Assembly: GCF_008831285.2 (NCBI RefSeq)
Contig: NC_045141.1
Location: 26,463,315 to 26,527,314 of the forward strand
Length of the DNA stretch: 64,000 nucleotides
Direction: 5' to 3'
Origin: Nymphaea colorata
Lineage: Eukaryota; Streptophyta; Magnoliopsida; Nymphaeales; Nymphaeaceae
Shown: in pieces, positions 11,993 to 26,161 of the stretch
Layout: each line of letters starts with the position of its first letter
How positions within the stretch are numbered: the first letter of the stretch is position 1
Program-made: the position numbers and the translations under genes
The notes under the pieces: model-generated
Told to the model about the DNA's origin: nothing
The model's database searches: none
The model's input: the letters and a program-made list of their open reading frames with translations, nothing else

Positions 11993-14900
11993 CAACGTCT
12001 CTTCAATCAAGTTTAAATGTCAATTCGATGCAATTAGAAGAAATGACTGATTTATTAACAAAACGAATGCATGGACAACTTGATGCGTTAGTATAATGGT
12101 TAGTTTTATGTGGTTATGTGTGATCAACTTAACAGAGGGGAAACTGTCCCATGAGACCTGGGGACTTCCCTAGGATTTTGATGAAGCAACATCCCCTCCA
12201 TCAAGTTAAAAATGTGAATTAGATGCAATGAAATAAATGGTTGACTGATTGAGACAACCAATGCGTGGCCAACTTGATGCGTCGTTGTAATGGTCAATTT
12301 TAGGAGTTTGTGGGTGATCATCTCATTATGAGTGCAAAAGATGCGACGAACCTTGTACAACGAGACGAGAAACACTCCTGTCAGACCTGGGAAGTGCTCA
12401 CGCATCTTCATGAAGCAACGTCCCTTCCATCAACTTGAAAATGTCAATTGGATGCAATCGAAAAAAATGGTTGACTGATTGATACATCGAATGCATGGCC
12501 ATCTTGATGCATCAGTATAAAGGTAAGTTTTAGTTGGTAATATGTGATGATCATGTTTTGAGTGCAAAAGATGCGATGAACCCTATTCCGTAAGAATGAA
12601 AGCAATCCCTTGAGACTTGGGAACTGCTCATGTATCTTGATGAAACAACGTTCCTTCCATTAAGTTTAAAATGTTAAATTGATGCAATTGAAATAAATGA
12701 CTGACTCATTTTAATGGTTAGTTTTTTGGAGGCTATGTGTGATCATCTCATTATGAGTGCAAAAGATGCATTTAACCTTGTGCAACGAAAGGGGAAACAA
12801 TCCCGTGTGACCTGGAAAATGCTTAAGAATGTTGATGAAGCAACGTTCCATCCATCAAGTTAAAATTGTCAATTGAATGCAATTAAAATAAATGACTGAT
12901 TGATTGACAACACAAATGCGTGAACAACTTGATGCGTTAGTATAATGGTTAGTTTTAGAAGGTTATGTGTGATCATTTAATTATTAGCGCAAAAGATACA
13001 ATGAACCCTGTACAACAAGATGGGAAACAGTCCCGTGAGACATGGGAACTGCTCATGGATCTTGATGAAACAATGTTTCTTCAATCAAGTTAAAATGTCA
13101 ATCGAATGCAATTGAAATAAATGACTGACTGATTGACATAACCAATGCGTGGCCTACTTGATGCATCGTTATAATGGTCATTTTTAGGAGGTTGTGTGTG
13201 ATCAATGCATTATGAGTGCAAAAGATGCGATGAACCCTGTACAACAAGAAGGAAAACAGTCCCATGAGACCTGAGGAGTTCCCAAGGATTTTGATGAAGC
13301 AACATCCCCTCCATCAAGTTAAAAATGTAAATTAGATGCAATTGAAATAAATGGTTGACTGATTGAGACAACCAATGCGTGGCCAACTTGATGCGTTATT
13401 GTAATAGTCAATTTTAAGAGTTTGTGGGTGATCATCTCATTATGAGTACAAAAGATGCGATGAACCTTGTACAACGAGATGAAAAACACTGCTGTCAGAC
13501 CTGGGAACTGCTCACGCATCTTCATGAAACAACGTCCCTTCCATAAAGGTCAGTTTTAGTTGGTTATATGTGATGATCTTGTGATGGGCGCAAAAGATGC
13601 GATGAACCCTATTCAACAGGAACGAAACACTCCCTTGAGACTTGGGAACTGCTCATGGATCTTGATGGAACAACTTCCCCTCCATCAAGTTAACAATGTT
13701 GATTGGGTGCAATTGAAATGAATGACTGACTCATTGACGTAACCAATGCATGGCCAACTTGATGCATCGGTCAGGAGGTTTTGTGTGATCAACTCATTAT
13801 GAGCTTAGAAGATGCGATGAACCCAGTACAACAAAAGGGGAAACAGTTCTGTGAGACCTGAGAACTGCTCAAGGATCTTGATGAGACAACGTCCATTCCA
13901 TCAAGTTAAACATGAAAATTGGATGCAATTGAAATAAATGACTGACTGATTGACAAAACGAATGCATGGACAACTTGATGCGTCAAGTTAGCCATCAAGT
14001 TGACGTTGTTAACTTGATCGATGGGGAAACCCAGTACAACAAAAGGGGAAACAGTTCCGTGAGACCTGAGAACTTCTCAAAGATCTTGATGAAACAATGT
14101 CCATTCCATCAAGTTAAACATGCAAATTGGATGCAATTGAAATAAATGACTGACTGATTGACAAAACGAATGCATGGACATCTTGGTGCGTCATTATAAT
14201 GGTTAATTTTAAGAAGTTTTGTGTGATCAAGTCATTGTGAGCTCAAAAGATGCGTTGGACCCGGTACAACATAAGGGGAAGCAGTCCCGTGAGACCTGGG
14301 AACTGCTCAAGAATCTTGATGAAACAACGTCTCTTCCATCTAGTTTAAATGTCAAGTCGATGCAATTGAAAGAAATGACTGATCTTTTAACAAAACGAAT
14401 GCATGGACAACTTGATGCGTTCGTATAATGGTTAGTTTTATGATGTTATGTGTGATCAACTTATTATGAGCGTAAAAGATTCGATGAACGCTGTACAAAT
14501 CGTGGGAAAACAGTCCCGTGAGACTTGGGAACTGCTTGAGGATCTTGATGAAACAACGTCCTCTCCATCAAGGTAAACCCCTGTACAACAGTAGGGGAAC
14601 TGTCCCATGAGACCTGGGGACTTCCCTTGGATTTTGATGAAGCAACATCCCCTCCATCAAGTAGAAAATGTGAATTAGATGCAATGAAATAAATGGTTGA
14701 ATGATTGAGACAACCAATGCGTGGCCAACTTGATGCGTCGTTGTAATGGTTAATTTTAGGAGTTTGTGGTTGATTATCTCATTATGAGTGCAAAAGATGC
14801 GACGAACCTTGTACAACGAGACGAGAAACACTCCTGTCGGACCTGGGAAGTGCTCACGCATCTTCATGAAGCAACGTCCCTTCCATCAACTTAAAAATGT

Positions 14901-17900
14901 CAATTGGATGCAATTGAAAAAAATGGTTGACTCATTGATACATTGAATGCATGGCCATCTTGATGCATCAGTATAAAGGTCAGTTTTAGTTGGTAATATG
15001 TGATGATCATGTTATGAGTGCAAAAGATGCGATGAACCCTATTCAATAAGAATGAATGCAATCCCGTGAGACTTGGGAACTGCTCATGTATCTTGATAAT
15101 ACAACGTTCCTTCCATTAAGTTTAAAATGTTAAATTGATGCAATTGAAATAAATGACGGACTCATTTTAATGGTTAGTTTTTTGGAGGATATGTGTGATC
15201 ATCTCATTATGAGTGCAAAAGATACATTTAACCCTGTGCAACAATAGGGGAAACAATCCCGTGTGACCTGGGAACTGCTTAAGAATGTTGATGAAGCAAC
15301 GTGCCATCCATCAAGTTAAAAATGTCAATTTAATGCAACTGAAATAAATGACTGATTGATTGACACAACCAATGCATGGACAACTTGATGTGTTAGTATA
15401 ATGGTTAGTTTTAGAAGGTTATGTGTGATCATTTCATTATTAATGCAAAAGATACAATAAACCCTGTACAACAAGATGGGAAACAATCCTGTGAGACCTT
15501 GGAACTGCTCATGAATCTTGATGAAACAACGTTTCTTGCATCAAGTTAAAAATGTCAATTGAATGCAATAGAAATAAATGACTGATTGATTGACATAACC
15601 AATGCGTGGCCTACTTGATGCATCGGTATAATGGTCAGTTTTTGGATGTTGTGTGTGATCAATGCATTATGAGTGCAAAAGATGCGATGAACCCTGTACA
15701 ACAAGAAGGAAAACTGTCCCATGAGACCTGGAGAGTTCCCAAGGATTTTGTTAAAGCAACATCCCCTCCATCAAGTTAAAAATGTGAATTAGATGCAATT
15801 GAATTAAATGGTTGATTGATTGAGACAACCAATGCGTGGCCAACTTGATGCGTAGTTGTAATGGTCAATTTTAAGAGTTTGTGGGTGATCATCTCATTAT
15901 GAGTACAAAAGATGCGATGAACCTTGTACAACGAGATGAGAAGCACTCCTGTCAGACCTGGGAACTGCTCACGCCTCTTCATGAAGCAACGTCCCTTCCA
16001 TCAAGTTAAAAAAGTCATTTGGATGAAATCGAAAAGAATGGTTGACTGATTGATACAACGAATGATTGATACAACAAATGCATGGCCATCTTGATGCATC
16101 ATTAAAAAGGTCAGTTTTAGTTGGTTATATGTGATGATGTTGTTATGGGCGCAAAAGATGCGATGAACCCAGTACAACAAAAGGGAAAACAGTTCTGTGA
16201 AACCTGAGAACTGGTCAAGGATCATGATGAAACGACGTCCATTCCATCGAGTTAAACATGCAAATTGGATGCAATTGAAATAAATGATTGACTGATGGAC
16301 AAAACGAATGCATAGACATGTTGATGCATCAGTATAATGGTTAATTTTAAGAGGTTTTGTGTGGGCAAGTCATTGTGAACTCAAAAGATGCGATGGACCC
16401 TGTACAACATAAGGGGAAGCAGTCCCGTGAGACCTGGGAACTGCTCAAGAATCTTGATGAAACAACGTCTCTTCCCTCAAGTTTAAATGTCAATTCGATG
16501 GAATTGAAAGAAATGACTGATTTATTAACAAAACGAGTGCATGGACAACTTGATGCATTAGTATAATGGTTAGTTTTATGAGGTTATGTGTGTTCAACTT
16601 ATTATGAGCGCAAAATATGTTACGAACCCTGTACAACACGAGGGAAAACATTCCCGTGTGACTTGAGAACTGCTCAAGGATCTTGATGAAACGTCCTCTC
16701 CATCAAGGTAAACCCCTGTACAACAAGATGGAAAACTGTCCCGTGAGACCTGGGGACTTCCCTAGGATTTTGATGAAGCAACATCCCTTCCATCAAGGTA
16801 AAAAAGTGAATTAGATGCAATGAAATAAATGGTTGGCTGATTGAGACAACCAATGCGTGGCCAACTTGATGCGTCGTTGTAATCGTCAATTTTAGGAGTT
16901 TGTGGGTGATCATCTCATTATGAGTACAAAAGATGCGATGAACGTTGTACAACGAGATGAGAAGCACTCCTGTCAGACCTAGGAACTGCTCACGCCTCTT
17001 CATGAAGCAACGTCCCTTCCATCAAGTTAAAAATGTCAATCGGATGAAATCGAAAAGAATGGTTGACTGATTGATACAACGAATGCATGGCCATCTTGAT
17101 GCATCATTATAAAGGTCAGTTTTAGTTGGTTATATGTGATGATCTTGTTATGGGCACAAAAGATGCGATGAACCCTATTCAGCATGAACAAAAGAGTCCC
17201 GTGAGACTTGGGAACTGCTCAGGGATCTTGATGGAACAACTTCCCCTCCGTCAAGTTAACAATGTTGATTGGATGCAATTGAAATGAATGACTGACTCAT
17301 TGACGTAACCAATGCCTGGCCAACTTGATGCATCGGTCAGGAGGTTTTGTGTGATCAACTTGTTATGAGCTTAGAAGATGCGATGAACCTAGTACTACAA
17401 AAGGGGAAACAGTTCTGTGAGACCTGAGAACTGCTCAAGGATCTTGATGAAACAACGTCCATTCCATCAAGTTAAACATGCAAATTGGATGCAATTGAAA
17501 TAAATGACTTACTGATTGACAAAACGAATGCATGGGCAACTTGATGCGTCATGTTGGCCATCAAGTTGACGTTGTTAACTTGATCGATGGGGAAACTCGG
17601 TACAATAAAAGGGGAAACAGTTCCGTGAGACCTGAGAACTGCTCAAAGATCTTGATGAAACAATGTCCATTCCATCGAGTTAAACATGCAAATTGTATGC
17701 AATTGAAATAAATGACTGACTGATTGACAAAACGAATGCATGGACATCTTGATGCGTCAGTATAATGGTTAATTTTAAGAGGTTTTGTGTGATCAAGTCA
17801 TTGTGAGCTCAAAAGATGCGTTGGACCCGGTACAACTTAAGGGGAAGCAGTCCCATGAGACCTGGGAACTGCTCAAGAATCTTGATGAATAAACGTCTCT

Positions 17901-20900
17901 TCCATTAAGTTTAAATGTCAAGTCGATGCAATTGAAAGAAATGACTGATTTAATAACAAAACGAATGCATGGGCAACTTGATGCGTTAGTATAATGGTTA
18001 GTTTTATGAGGTTATGTGTGATCAACTTATTATGAGCGTAAAAGATTCGATGAACGCTGTACAAATCGTGGGAAAACAGTCCCGTGAGACTTGGGAACTG
18101 CTTGAGGATCTTGTTGAAACAACGTCCTCTCCATCAAGGTAAACCCCTGTAAAAATGTCAATTGGATGCAATTGAAAAAAATGGTTGACTCATTGATACA
18201 TTGAATGCATGGCCATCTTGATGCATCAGTATAAAGGTCAGTTTTAGTTGGTAATATGTGATGATCATGTTATGAGTGCAAAAGATGCGATGAACCCTAT
18301 TCAATAAGAATGAATGCAATCCCGTGAGACTTAGGAACTGCTCATGTATCTTGATAAAACAACGTTCCTTCCATTAAGTTTAAAATGTTAAATTGATGCA
18401 ATTGAAATAAATGACTGACTCATTTTAATGGTTAGTTTTTTGGAGGATATGTGTACTCATCTCATTATGAGTGCAAAAGATACATTTAACCTGGTGCAAC
18501 AATAGGGGAAACAATCCCGTGTGACCTGAGAACTGCTTAAGAATGTTGATGAAGCAACGTGCCATCCATCAAGTTAAAAATGTCAATTTAATGCAACTGA
18601 AATAAATGACTGATTGATTGACACAACCAATGCATGGACAACTTGATGCGTTAGTATAATGGTTAGTTTTAGAAGGTTATGTGTGATCATTTCATTATTA
18701 ACGCAAAAGATACAATGAACCCTGTACAACAAGATGGGAAACAGTCCCGTGAGACCTGGGAACTGCTCATGAATCTTGATGAAACAATGTTTCCTGCATC
18801 AAGTTAAAAATATCAATTGAATGCAATAGAAATAAAAGATTGACTGATCGACATAACCAATGCGTGGCCTACTTGATGCATCGGTATAATGGTCAGTTTT
18901 AGGTGGTTGTGTGTGATCAATGCATTATGAGTGCAAAAGATGCGATGAACCCTGTACAACAAGAAGGAAAACTGTCCCATGAGACCTGGAGAGTTCCCAA
19001 GGATTTTGATGAAGCAACATCCCCTCCATCAAGTTAAAAATGTGAATTCGATGCAATTGAAATAAATGGTTGATTGATTGAGACAACCAATGCGTGGCCA
19101 ACTTGATGCGTAGTTGTAATGGTCAATTTTAAGAGTTTGTGGGTGATCATCTCATTATCAGTACGAAAGATGCGATGAACCTTGTACAATGAGATGAGAA
19201 GCACTCCTGTCAGACCTGGGAACTGCTAACGCCTCTTCATGAAGCAACGTCCCTTTCATCTAGTTAAAAATGTCAATTGGATGAAATCGAAAAGAATGGT
19301 TGACTGATTGATACAACGAATGCATGGCCATCTTGATGCATCATTAAAAAGGTCAGTTTTAGATGGTTATATGTGATGATGTTGTTATGGGCGCAAAAGA
19401 TGCGATGAACCCTATTCAACAGGAACGAAACAGTCTCGTGAGACTTGGGAACTGCTCATGAATCTTGATGTAACAACTTCCCCTCCATCAAGTTAACAAT
19501 GTTGATTGGATGCAATTGAAATGAATGATTGACTCATTGACGTAACCAATGCATGGCCAACTTGATGCATCAGTCAGGAGGTTTTGTGTGATCAACTGAT
19601 TATGAGCTTAGAAGATGCGATGAACCCAGTACAACAAAAGGGGAAACAGTTCTGTGAGACCTGAGAACTGGTCAAGGATCTTGATGAAGCAACGTCCATT
19701 CCGTCAAGTTAAACATGCAAATTGGATGCAATTGAAATAAATGACTGACTGATTGACAAAACGAATGCATGGATAACTTGATGCGTCAAGTTGGCCATCA
19801 AGTTGACGTTGTTAACTTGATGGATGTGGAAACCCGATACAACAAAAGGGGAAACAGTTCCGTGAGACCTGAGAACTGCTCAAGGATCTTGATGAAGCAA
19901 CGTCCATTCCATCAAGTTAAACATGCAAATTGGATGCAATTGAAATAAATGACTGACTGATTGGCAAAACGACTGCATGGACATCTTGATGCGTCAGTAT
20001 AATGGTTAATTTTAACAGTTTTTGTGTGATCAAGTCATTGTGAGTTCAAAAGATGCGATGTATCCGGTACAAAATAAGGGGAAGCAGTCCCGTGAGACAT
20101 GAGAACTGCTCAAGAATTTTGATGAGACAATGTCTCTTGCATCAAGTTTAAATGTCAATTCGATGCAATTGAAAGAAATGACTGATTTATTAACAAAACG
20201 AATGCATGGACAACTTGATGCATTAGTATAATGGTTAGTTTTATGAGGTTATGTGTGATCAACTTTTTATGAGCGTAAAAGATGCGATGAACCCTGTACA
20301 ACACGAGGGAAAACAGTCCCGTGAGACTTCGGAACTGCTCAAGGATCTTGATGAAACAACGTCCTCTCTATCAAGGTAAACCCCTGTACAACAAGAGGGG
20401 AAACTGTCCCATGAGACCTGGGGACTTCCCTAGGATTTTAATGAAGCAACATCTCCTCCATCAAGTTAAAAATGTGAATTAGATGCAATGAAATAAATGG
20501 TTGACTGATTGAGACAACCAATGCATGGCCAACTTGATGTGTCCTTGTAATGGTCAATTTTATTAGTTTGTGGGTGATCATCTCATTATGAATGCAAAAG
20601 ATGCGACAAACCTTGTACAACGAGACGAGAAACACTCCTGTCATCCCTGGGAAGTGCTCACGCATCTTCATGAAGCAACGTCGCTACCATCAACTTAAAA
20701 ATGTCAATTGGATGCAATCGAAAAAAATGTTTGACTGATTGATACATCGAATGCATGGCCATCTTGATGCATCGGTATAAAGGTCAGTTTTAGTTTGTAA
20801 TATGTGATGATTATGTTGTGAGCGCAAAAGATGCGATGAACCCTATTCAACAAGAAGGAAAGCAATCCCGTGATACTTGGAAACTGATCATGTATCTTGA

Positions 20901-23289
20901 TGAAACAACGTTCCTTCCATTAATTTTAAAATGTTAATTTGATGCAATTTAAATAAATGACTGATTCATTGACGTAACCAATACCTGGCCAACTTGATGC
21001 ATCAGTCAGGAGGTTTTGTGTGATCAACTCATTATGAGCTTAGAAGATGCGATGAACCCAGTACAATAAAAGGGGAAATAGTTCTGTGGGACTTGAGAAT
21101 TGCTCAAGGATCTTGATGAAACAACGTCCCTTCCATCAAGTTAAACATGCAAATTGGATGCAATTGAAATAAATGGCTGACTGATTGACAGAACGAATGC
21201 ATGGACATCTTGATGCGTCAAGTTGGCCATCAAGTTGACGTTGTTAACTTGATGGAAGGGGAAGCCCAGTACAACAAAAGGGAAACAGTTATGTGAGACC
21301 TGAGAACTACTCAAGGATCTTGATGAAACAACGTCCATTCCATCAAGTTAAACATGCAAATTGGATGCAATTGAAATAAATGACTGACTGATTGACAAAA
21401 CGAATGCATGGACATCTTGATGCGTAAGTGTAATGATTATTTTTAAAAGGTTTTGCGTGATCAAGTCATTGTGAGCTCAAAAGATGCAATGGACCTGGTA
21501 CAACATAAGGGGAAGCAGTCCCGTGAGACCTGCGAACTGCTCCAAAATCTTGATGAAACAACGTCTCTTCCATCAAGTTTAAATGTCAGTTCGATGCAAT
21601 TGAAAGAAATGACTGATTTATTAACAAAACGAATGCATGGACAACTTGATGCATGAGTATAATGGTTAGTTTATGAGGTTATGTGTGATCAACTTATTAT
21701 GAGCACAAAAGATGCGATGAACCCTGTACAACACGAGGGAAAATAGTCCCGTGAGACTTGGGAACTCCTCAAGGATCTTGATGAAACAACGTCCTCTCCA
21801 TTAAGGTAAACCACTGTACAAGAGGGGAAACTGTCCCATGAGACCTGGGGACTTCCCTAGGATTTTGATGAAGCAACATCCCCTCCATGAAGTTAAAAAT
21901 GTGAATTAGATGCAATTGAAATAAATGGTTGACTGATTGAGACAACAAATGCGTGGTCAACTTGATGCGTCGTTGTAGTGTTCAATTTTAGGAGTATGTG
22001 GGTGATCATCTCACTATGAGTACAAAAGATGCGATGAACCTTGTACAACGAGATGGGAAACACTTCTTTCAGACCTGGGAACTACTCACGCATCTTCATG
22101 AAACAACGTCCCTTCCATCAAGTTAAAAATGTGAATTGGATGAAATCGAAAAAAATGGTTGACTGATTGATACAACGAATGCATGGCCATCTTGATGCAT
22201 CATAATAAAGGTCAGTTTTAGTTGGTTATATGTGATGATCTTGTTATGGGCGCAAAAGATGCGATGAACCCTATTCAACAGGAACAAAAGAGTCCCGTGA
22301 GACTTGGGAACTGCTCATGGATCTTGATGGAACAACTTCCCCTCCATCAAGTTAACAATGCTGATTGGATGCAATTGAAATGAATGACTGACTCATTGAC
22401 ATAACCAAAGCATGGCCAACTTGATGCATCGGTCAGGAGGTTTTGTGTGATCAACTCATTATGAGCTTAGAAGATGCGATGAACCCAGTACAACAAAAGG
22501 GGAAACAGTTGTGTGAGACCTGAGAACTGCTTAAGGATCTTGATGAAACAACGTCGCTTCCATCAAGTGAAACAAGCAAATTGGATGCAATTGAAATAAA
22601 TGACTTACTGATTGACAAAACGAATGCATGGGCAACTTGATGCGTCATGTTGGCCATCAAGTTGACGTTGTTAACTTGATGGATGGGGAAACCCGGTACA
22701 ACAAAAGGGTAAACAGTTCCGTGAGACCTCAGAACTGCTCAAAGATCTTGATGAAACAACGTTCATTCCCTCAAGTTAAACATGCAAATTGGATGCAACT
22801 GAAATAAATGGCTGACTGATTGACAAAACGAATGCATGGACATCTTGATGCATCTGTATAATGGTTAATTTTAAGAGGTTTTGTGTGATCAAGTCATTGT
22901 GAGCTCAAACAATGCGATGGACCCGGTACAACATAAGGGGAAGCAGTCCCGTGAGACCTGGGAACTGCTCAAGAATCTTGATGAAACAACGTCTCTTCCA
23001 TCAAGTTTAAGTGTCAAGTCGATGCAATTGAAAGAAATGACTGATTTCTTAACAAAACGAATGCATGGACAACTTGATGCGTTATTATAATGGTTAGTTT
23101 TATGAGGTTATGTGTGATCAACTTATTATGAGCGTAAAAGATTCGATGAACCCTGTGCAACACGAGGGAAAACAGTCCCGTGAGACTTGGGAACTGCTCA
23201 AGGATCTTGATGAAACAATGTCCTCTCCATCAAGGTAAACCCCTGTACAACAAGAGGGGAAACTGTCCCATGAGACCTGGGGACTTCCC

Positions 23290-24054
23290 AACAAAAATCC
23301 CTAGTATGACCAAGTTTTTTGCAATGTGTACATTTTCGGGAAGAACGAGGAGTTCCCACAGGGGCAGGGCTGACATAGGCAGACTGTTCTTCCCCCTTTT
23401 GTCCACTAGAAAGCAGCCTTCTCTGTTCTTCAGCTTCAACTCGGGAATAAACATCTTCAATACTAAATGATTCGTTAGAGTTAAGAATCTGACTCCTTAT
23501 ATTTTCAAAGTCATCATTCAGTACGGATAAGAAAAGGAATACCCTGTTCTCCCATTTATCAGTCATATATTGCATCTGGTCGTGAGGACACCTCCATGTA
23601 ATATCAGAATGATAGTCAAGGTCCTCCCACTTAGATTTTAATGCTGCATAAAAGTCTGCAACCGAGAGAGCACCTTGTCGTAGGGAATACACATCCTTCA
23701 TAAGTTGATACACACGAACTTTCCTTTTCTTTTGACCATACATCTGCTCCAAAATAATCCACATATCCCTTGCAGTCTTCTTACGAAGAATGAGGGGTTG
23801 GATATCCAGGGACACTGAATTAACAATCCAGGTTTTTACCTGGTTGTCTTCAAGAAACCATGTATGAAAAACCCTCAACGCGAGGGAAGAAAAACCACGG
23901 GTGAGGAGGTCTGGTGCCCACTAGCCTCCAGACACTCTCTCTCTTCAAAACTTCATTAACTCTAAGATTAGGGTTTACAGAGATATAAGTAGTCCTAATT
24001 AGGACAAACCGAATTGGGTAAGGATCCGGACCCGGACAACAAAACCCGTCAACA
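23290..24054 (-). mobile_element. Rearranged Copia fragment (LTR piece fused to partial gag)
   Basis: Read on the minus strand, the fragment begins TGTTGACGGG, an LTR-like start, and continues about 170 bp through LTR/leader-like sequence. It then jumps directly into the middle of a Copia gag (UBN2/retrotran_gag type; for example QPLILRKKTARDMW and SVADFYAALKSKWEDLDYH) and ends in a CCHC zinc knuckle (CTHCKKLGHTRDFC). The PBS, the leader and the gag start are missing, so an internal deletion fused LTR to gag. On the left it joins satellite at ACTTCCC, where gag and satellite share a few bases, and about 150 bp of satellite is missing. A deletion or end-joining event therefore accompanied the insertion, and no target duplication is seen. 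It is related to, but not the same family as, the Copia gag at 29,327. Confidence 0.82.
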
Positions 24055-25685
24055 GTTGTAATGGACAATTTTAGGAGTTTGTGGGTGATCATCTCATTAT
24101 GAGTGCAAAAGATGCGACGAACCTTGTACAACGAGACGAGAAACACTCCTGACAGACCTGAGAAGTGCTCACGCATCTTCATTAAGCAACGTCCCTTCCA
24201 TCAACTTAAAAATATCAATTGGATGCAATCGAAAAAAATGGTTGACTGATTGATACAACGAATGCATGGCCATCTTGATGCATCAATATAAAGGTCAGTT
24301 TTAGTTGGTAATATGTGATGATCATGTTATGAGCGCAAAAGATGCAATGAACCCTATTCAACAAGAAGGAAAGCAATCCCGTGAGACTTGGGAACTGTTC
24401 ATGTATCTTGATAAAACAACGTTCTTTCCATTAAGTGTAAAATGTTAATTTGATGCAATTGAAATAAACGACTGACTCATTTTAATGGTCAGTTTTTGGG
24501 AGGTTGTATGTGTTCATCTCATTATGAGTGCAAAAGATGCAATTAACCCTGTGCAACAAAAGGGGAAACAATCCCGTGTGACCTGAGAACTGCTTAAGAA
24601 TGTTGATCAAGCAACGTTCCATCCATCAAGTTAAAAATGTCAATTGAATGCAATTGAAATAAATGACTGATTGATTGACACCACAAATGCGTGGACAACT
24701 TGATGCGTTAGTATAATGGTTAGTTTTATAAGGTTATGTGTGATCATTTAATTATTAGCGCAAAAGATACAATGAACCTTGTACAACAAGATGGGAAACA
24801 GTCCCGTGACACCTGGGAACTGCTCATGGATCTTGATGAAAGAACGTTTCCTCAATCAAGTTAAAAATGTCAATTGAATGCAATTGAAATAAATGATTGA
24901 CTGATTGATATAACCAATGCATGGTCAACTTGATGCATCGGTATAATGGTTAGTTTTAGGAGGTTGTGTGTGATCAATGCATTATGAGCGCAAAAGGTGT
25001 GATGAACCTTGTACAACAAGAAGGAAAACTGTCCCATGAGACCTGGGGAGTTCCCAAGGATTTTGATTGAGCAACATCCCCTCCATCAAGTTAAAAATGT
25101 GAATTAGATGCAATTGAAATAAATGGTTGACTGATTGAGACAACCAATGCGTGGCCGACTTGATGCGTCGTTGTAATGGTCAATTTTAGGAGTTTGTGGG
25201 TGATCATCTCATTATGAGTACAAAAGATGCGATGAACCTTGTACAACGAGATGAGAAGGACTCCTGTCAGACCTGGGAGCTGCTCACGCATCTTCATCAA
25301 GCAACGTCCCTTCCATCATGTTAAAAATGTCAATTGGATGAAATCGAAAAAAATAGTTCACTGATTGATACAACGAATGCATGGCCATCTTGATGCATTA
25401 TTATAAAGGTCAGTTTTAGTTGGTTATATGTGATGATCTTGTTATCGGCACAAAAGATGCGATGAACCCTATTCAACAAGAACGAAACAGTCCTGTGAGA
25501 CTTGGGAATTGCTCATGGATCTTGGTGGAACAGCTTCCCCTCCATCAAGTTAACAATGTCAATTGGATGCAATTTAAATTAATGACTGATTGATTGACCA
25601 AACTAATGCATGGACAACTTGATGCGTTTGTATAATGGTTAGTTTTAGAACGTTTTGTGTGATCAACTTATTATGAGTGCAAAAG

Positions 25686-25799
25686 GAATCTGGACAACTA
25701 ATTATTTAACCCTTTTATAAGCCCTTGAAGATCTCTCACAATCTTCAATATGAGACTAAATTTTTTGGGTGTTATAGTACATGCAACTATAATTTGACT
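25686..25799. other. Short unassigned spacer between satellite and MITE pair
   Basis: About 110 bp of AT-rich single-copy-looking DNA after the last satellite monomer. No gene or recognisable element is visible. Confidence 0.5.
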
Positions 25800-26152
25800 C
25801 ATAGTCATAGAAAACATACTCAGGTATTAAACAACTAGGTTTTTCTCAGGTATAATGTGGCGAGCTTGAAAAAAATGAGAAAAATACGATAAGTTTTTTA
25901 AAATTGAAAAAAACTAAAAATGATGAAAAAATAAATTAAGTGAAAAATTAATAACACAAACGTCAAAAAATAAGTAGATTTGCAACAAATAAAACTTAGA
26001 TAATGAAAAAAACTGTTTGGGATTAAAAAAATGAAAAAAAAGCCAGAAAACATATTTTTTCATTTTAATTTTTTTTTTTAAAAAACGTCTTTTTAAAGTT
26101 TTAAACGGCAATTTTATTTATCACGTTTTTTTCACGTTTTTTTGTGAATATG
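25800..26152 (+). mobile_element. hAT-like MITE, copy 1 (353 bp)
   Basis: The element begins CATAGTCATAGAAAA and ends TTTTTGTGAATATG, imperfect inverted termini. The flanking 8-mers ATTTGACT (25,792-25,799) and ATTTGAAT (26,153-26,160) match at 7 of 8 positions, as expected for an old 8-bp hAT target duplication. The inside is very AT-rich and contains GTATAATGTGGCGAGCTTG, AATAAGTAGATTTGCAACAA and AACACAAACGTC, motifs shared with the other two copies. It has no coding capacity. Confidence 0.72.
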
Positions 26153-26161
26153 ATTTGAATG

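Larger units (their letters stand above)
1..25685. repeat. Satellite-like tandem array, ~230-bp monomer with higher-order structure
   Basis: The whole stretch is built from diverged copies of one monomer. A typical monomer runs from GATGCAATTGAAATAAATGA through a (TGAC)n-like run, ATGCATGGACAACTTGATGC, a TATAATGGTTA segment, TCATTATGAGC, AAAAGATGCGATGAACC, GTGAGACCTGGGAACTGCTC and CTTGATGAAACAACGTCC to CCATCAAGTT; counted by hand it is 230 bp. Successive anchors at about 210, 441, 671 and 901 confirm the period. At roughly 230 bp each, about 110 monomers fit. The left edge is cut by the window; the right edge falls near 25,685, where the pattern stops abruptly. Open frames of 60-110 codons recur on both strands, but only because copies of the same repeat are being translated; the period is not a multiple of three and no recognisable domain appears. 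No transposase, rRNA or tRNA is visible inside. A centromeric, pericentromeric or knob-like role is possible but is inference. Confidence 0.93.

Noticed and set aside
1-25685. Dozens of 60-110-codon open frames on both strands in the satellite as genes
   Set aside because: They are translations of the same repeat in different frames, with no domain, no start context and no splice structure.
1-25685. Box C/D snoRNA cluster (GTGATGATC near the middle and CTGACTGA near the end of monomers)
   Set aside because: The spacing between boxes is about 140-160 bp, no terminal stem brings the boxes together, and GTGATGA is absent from many monomers that have GTGTGATC instead.
1-25685. CRISPR array
   Set aside because: The repeats are long, tandem and contiguous with no unique spacers, in a plant genome.
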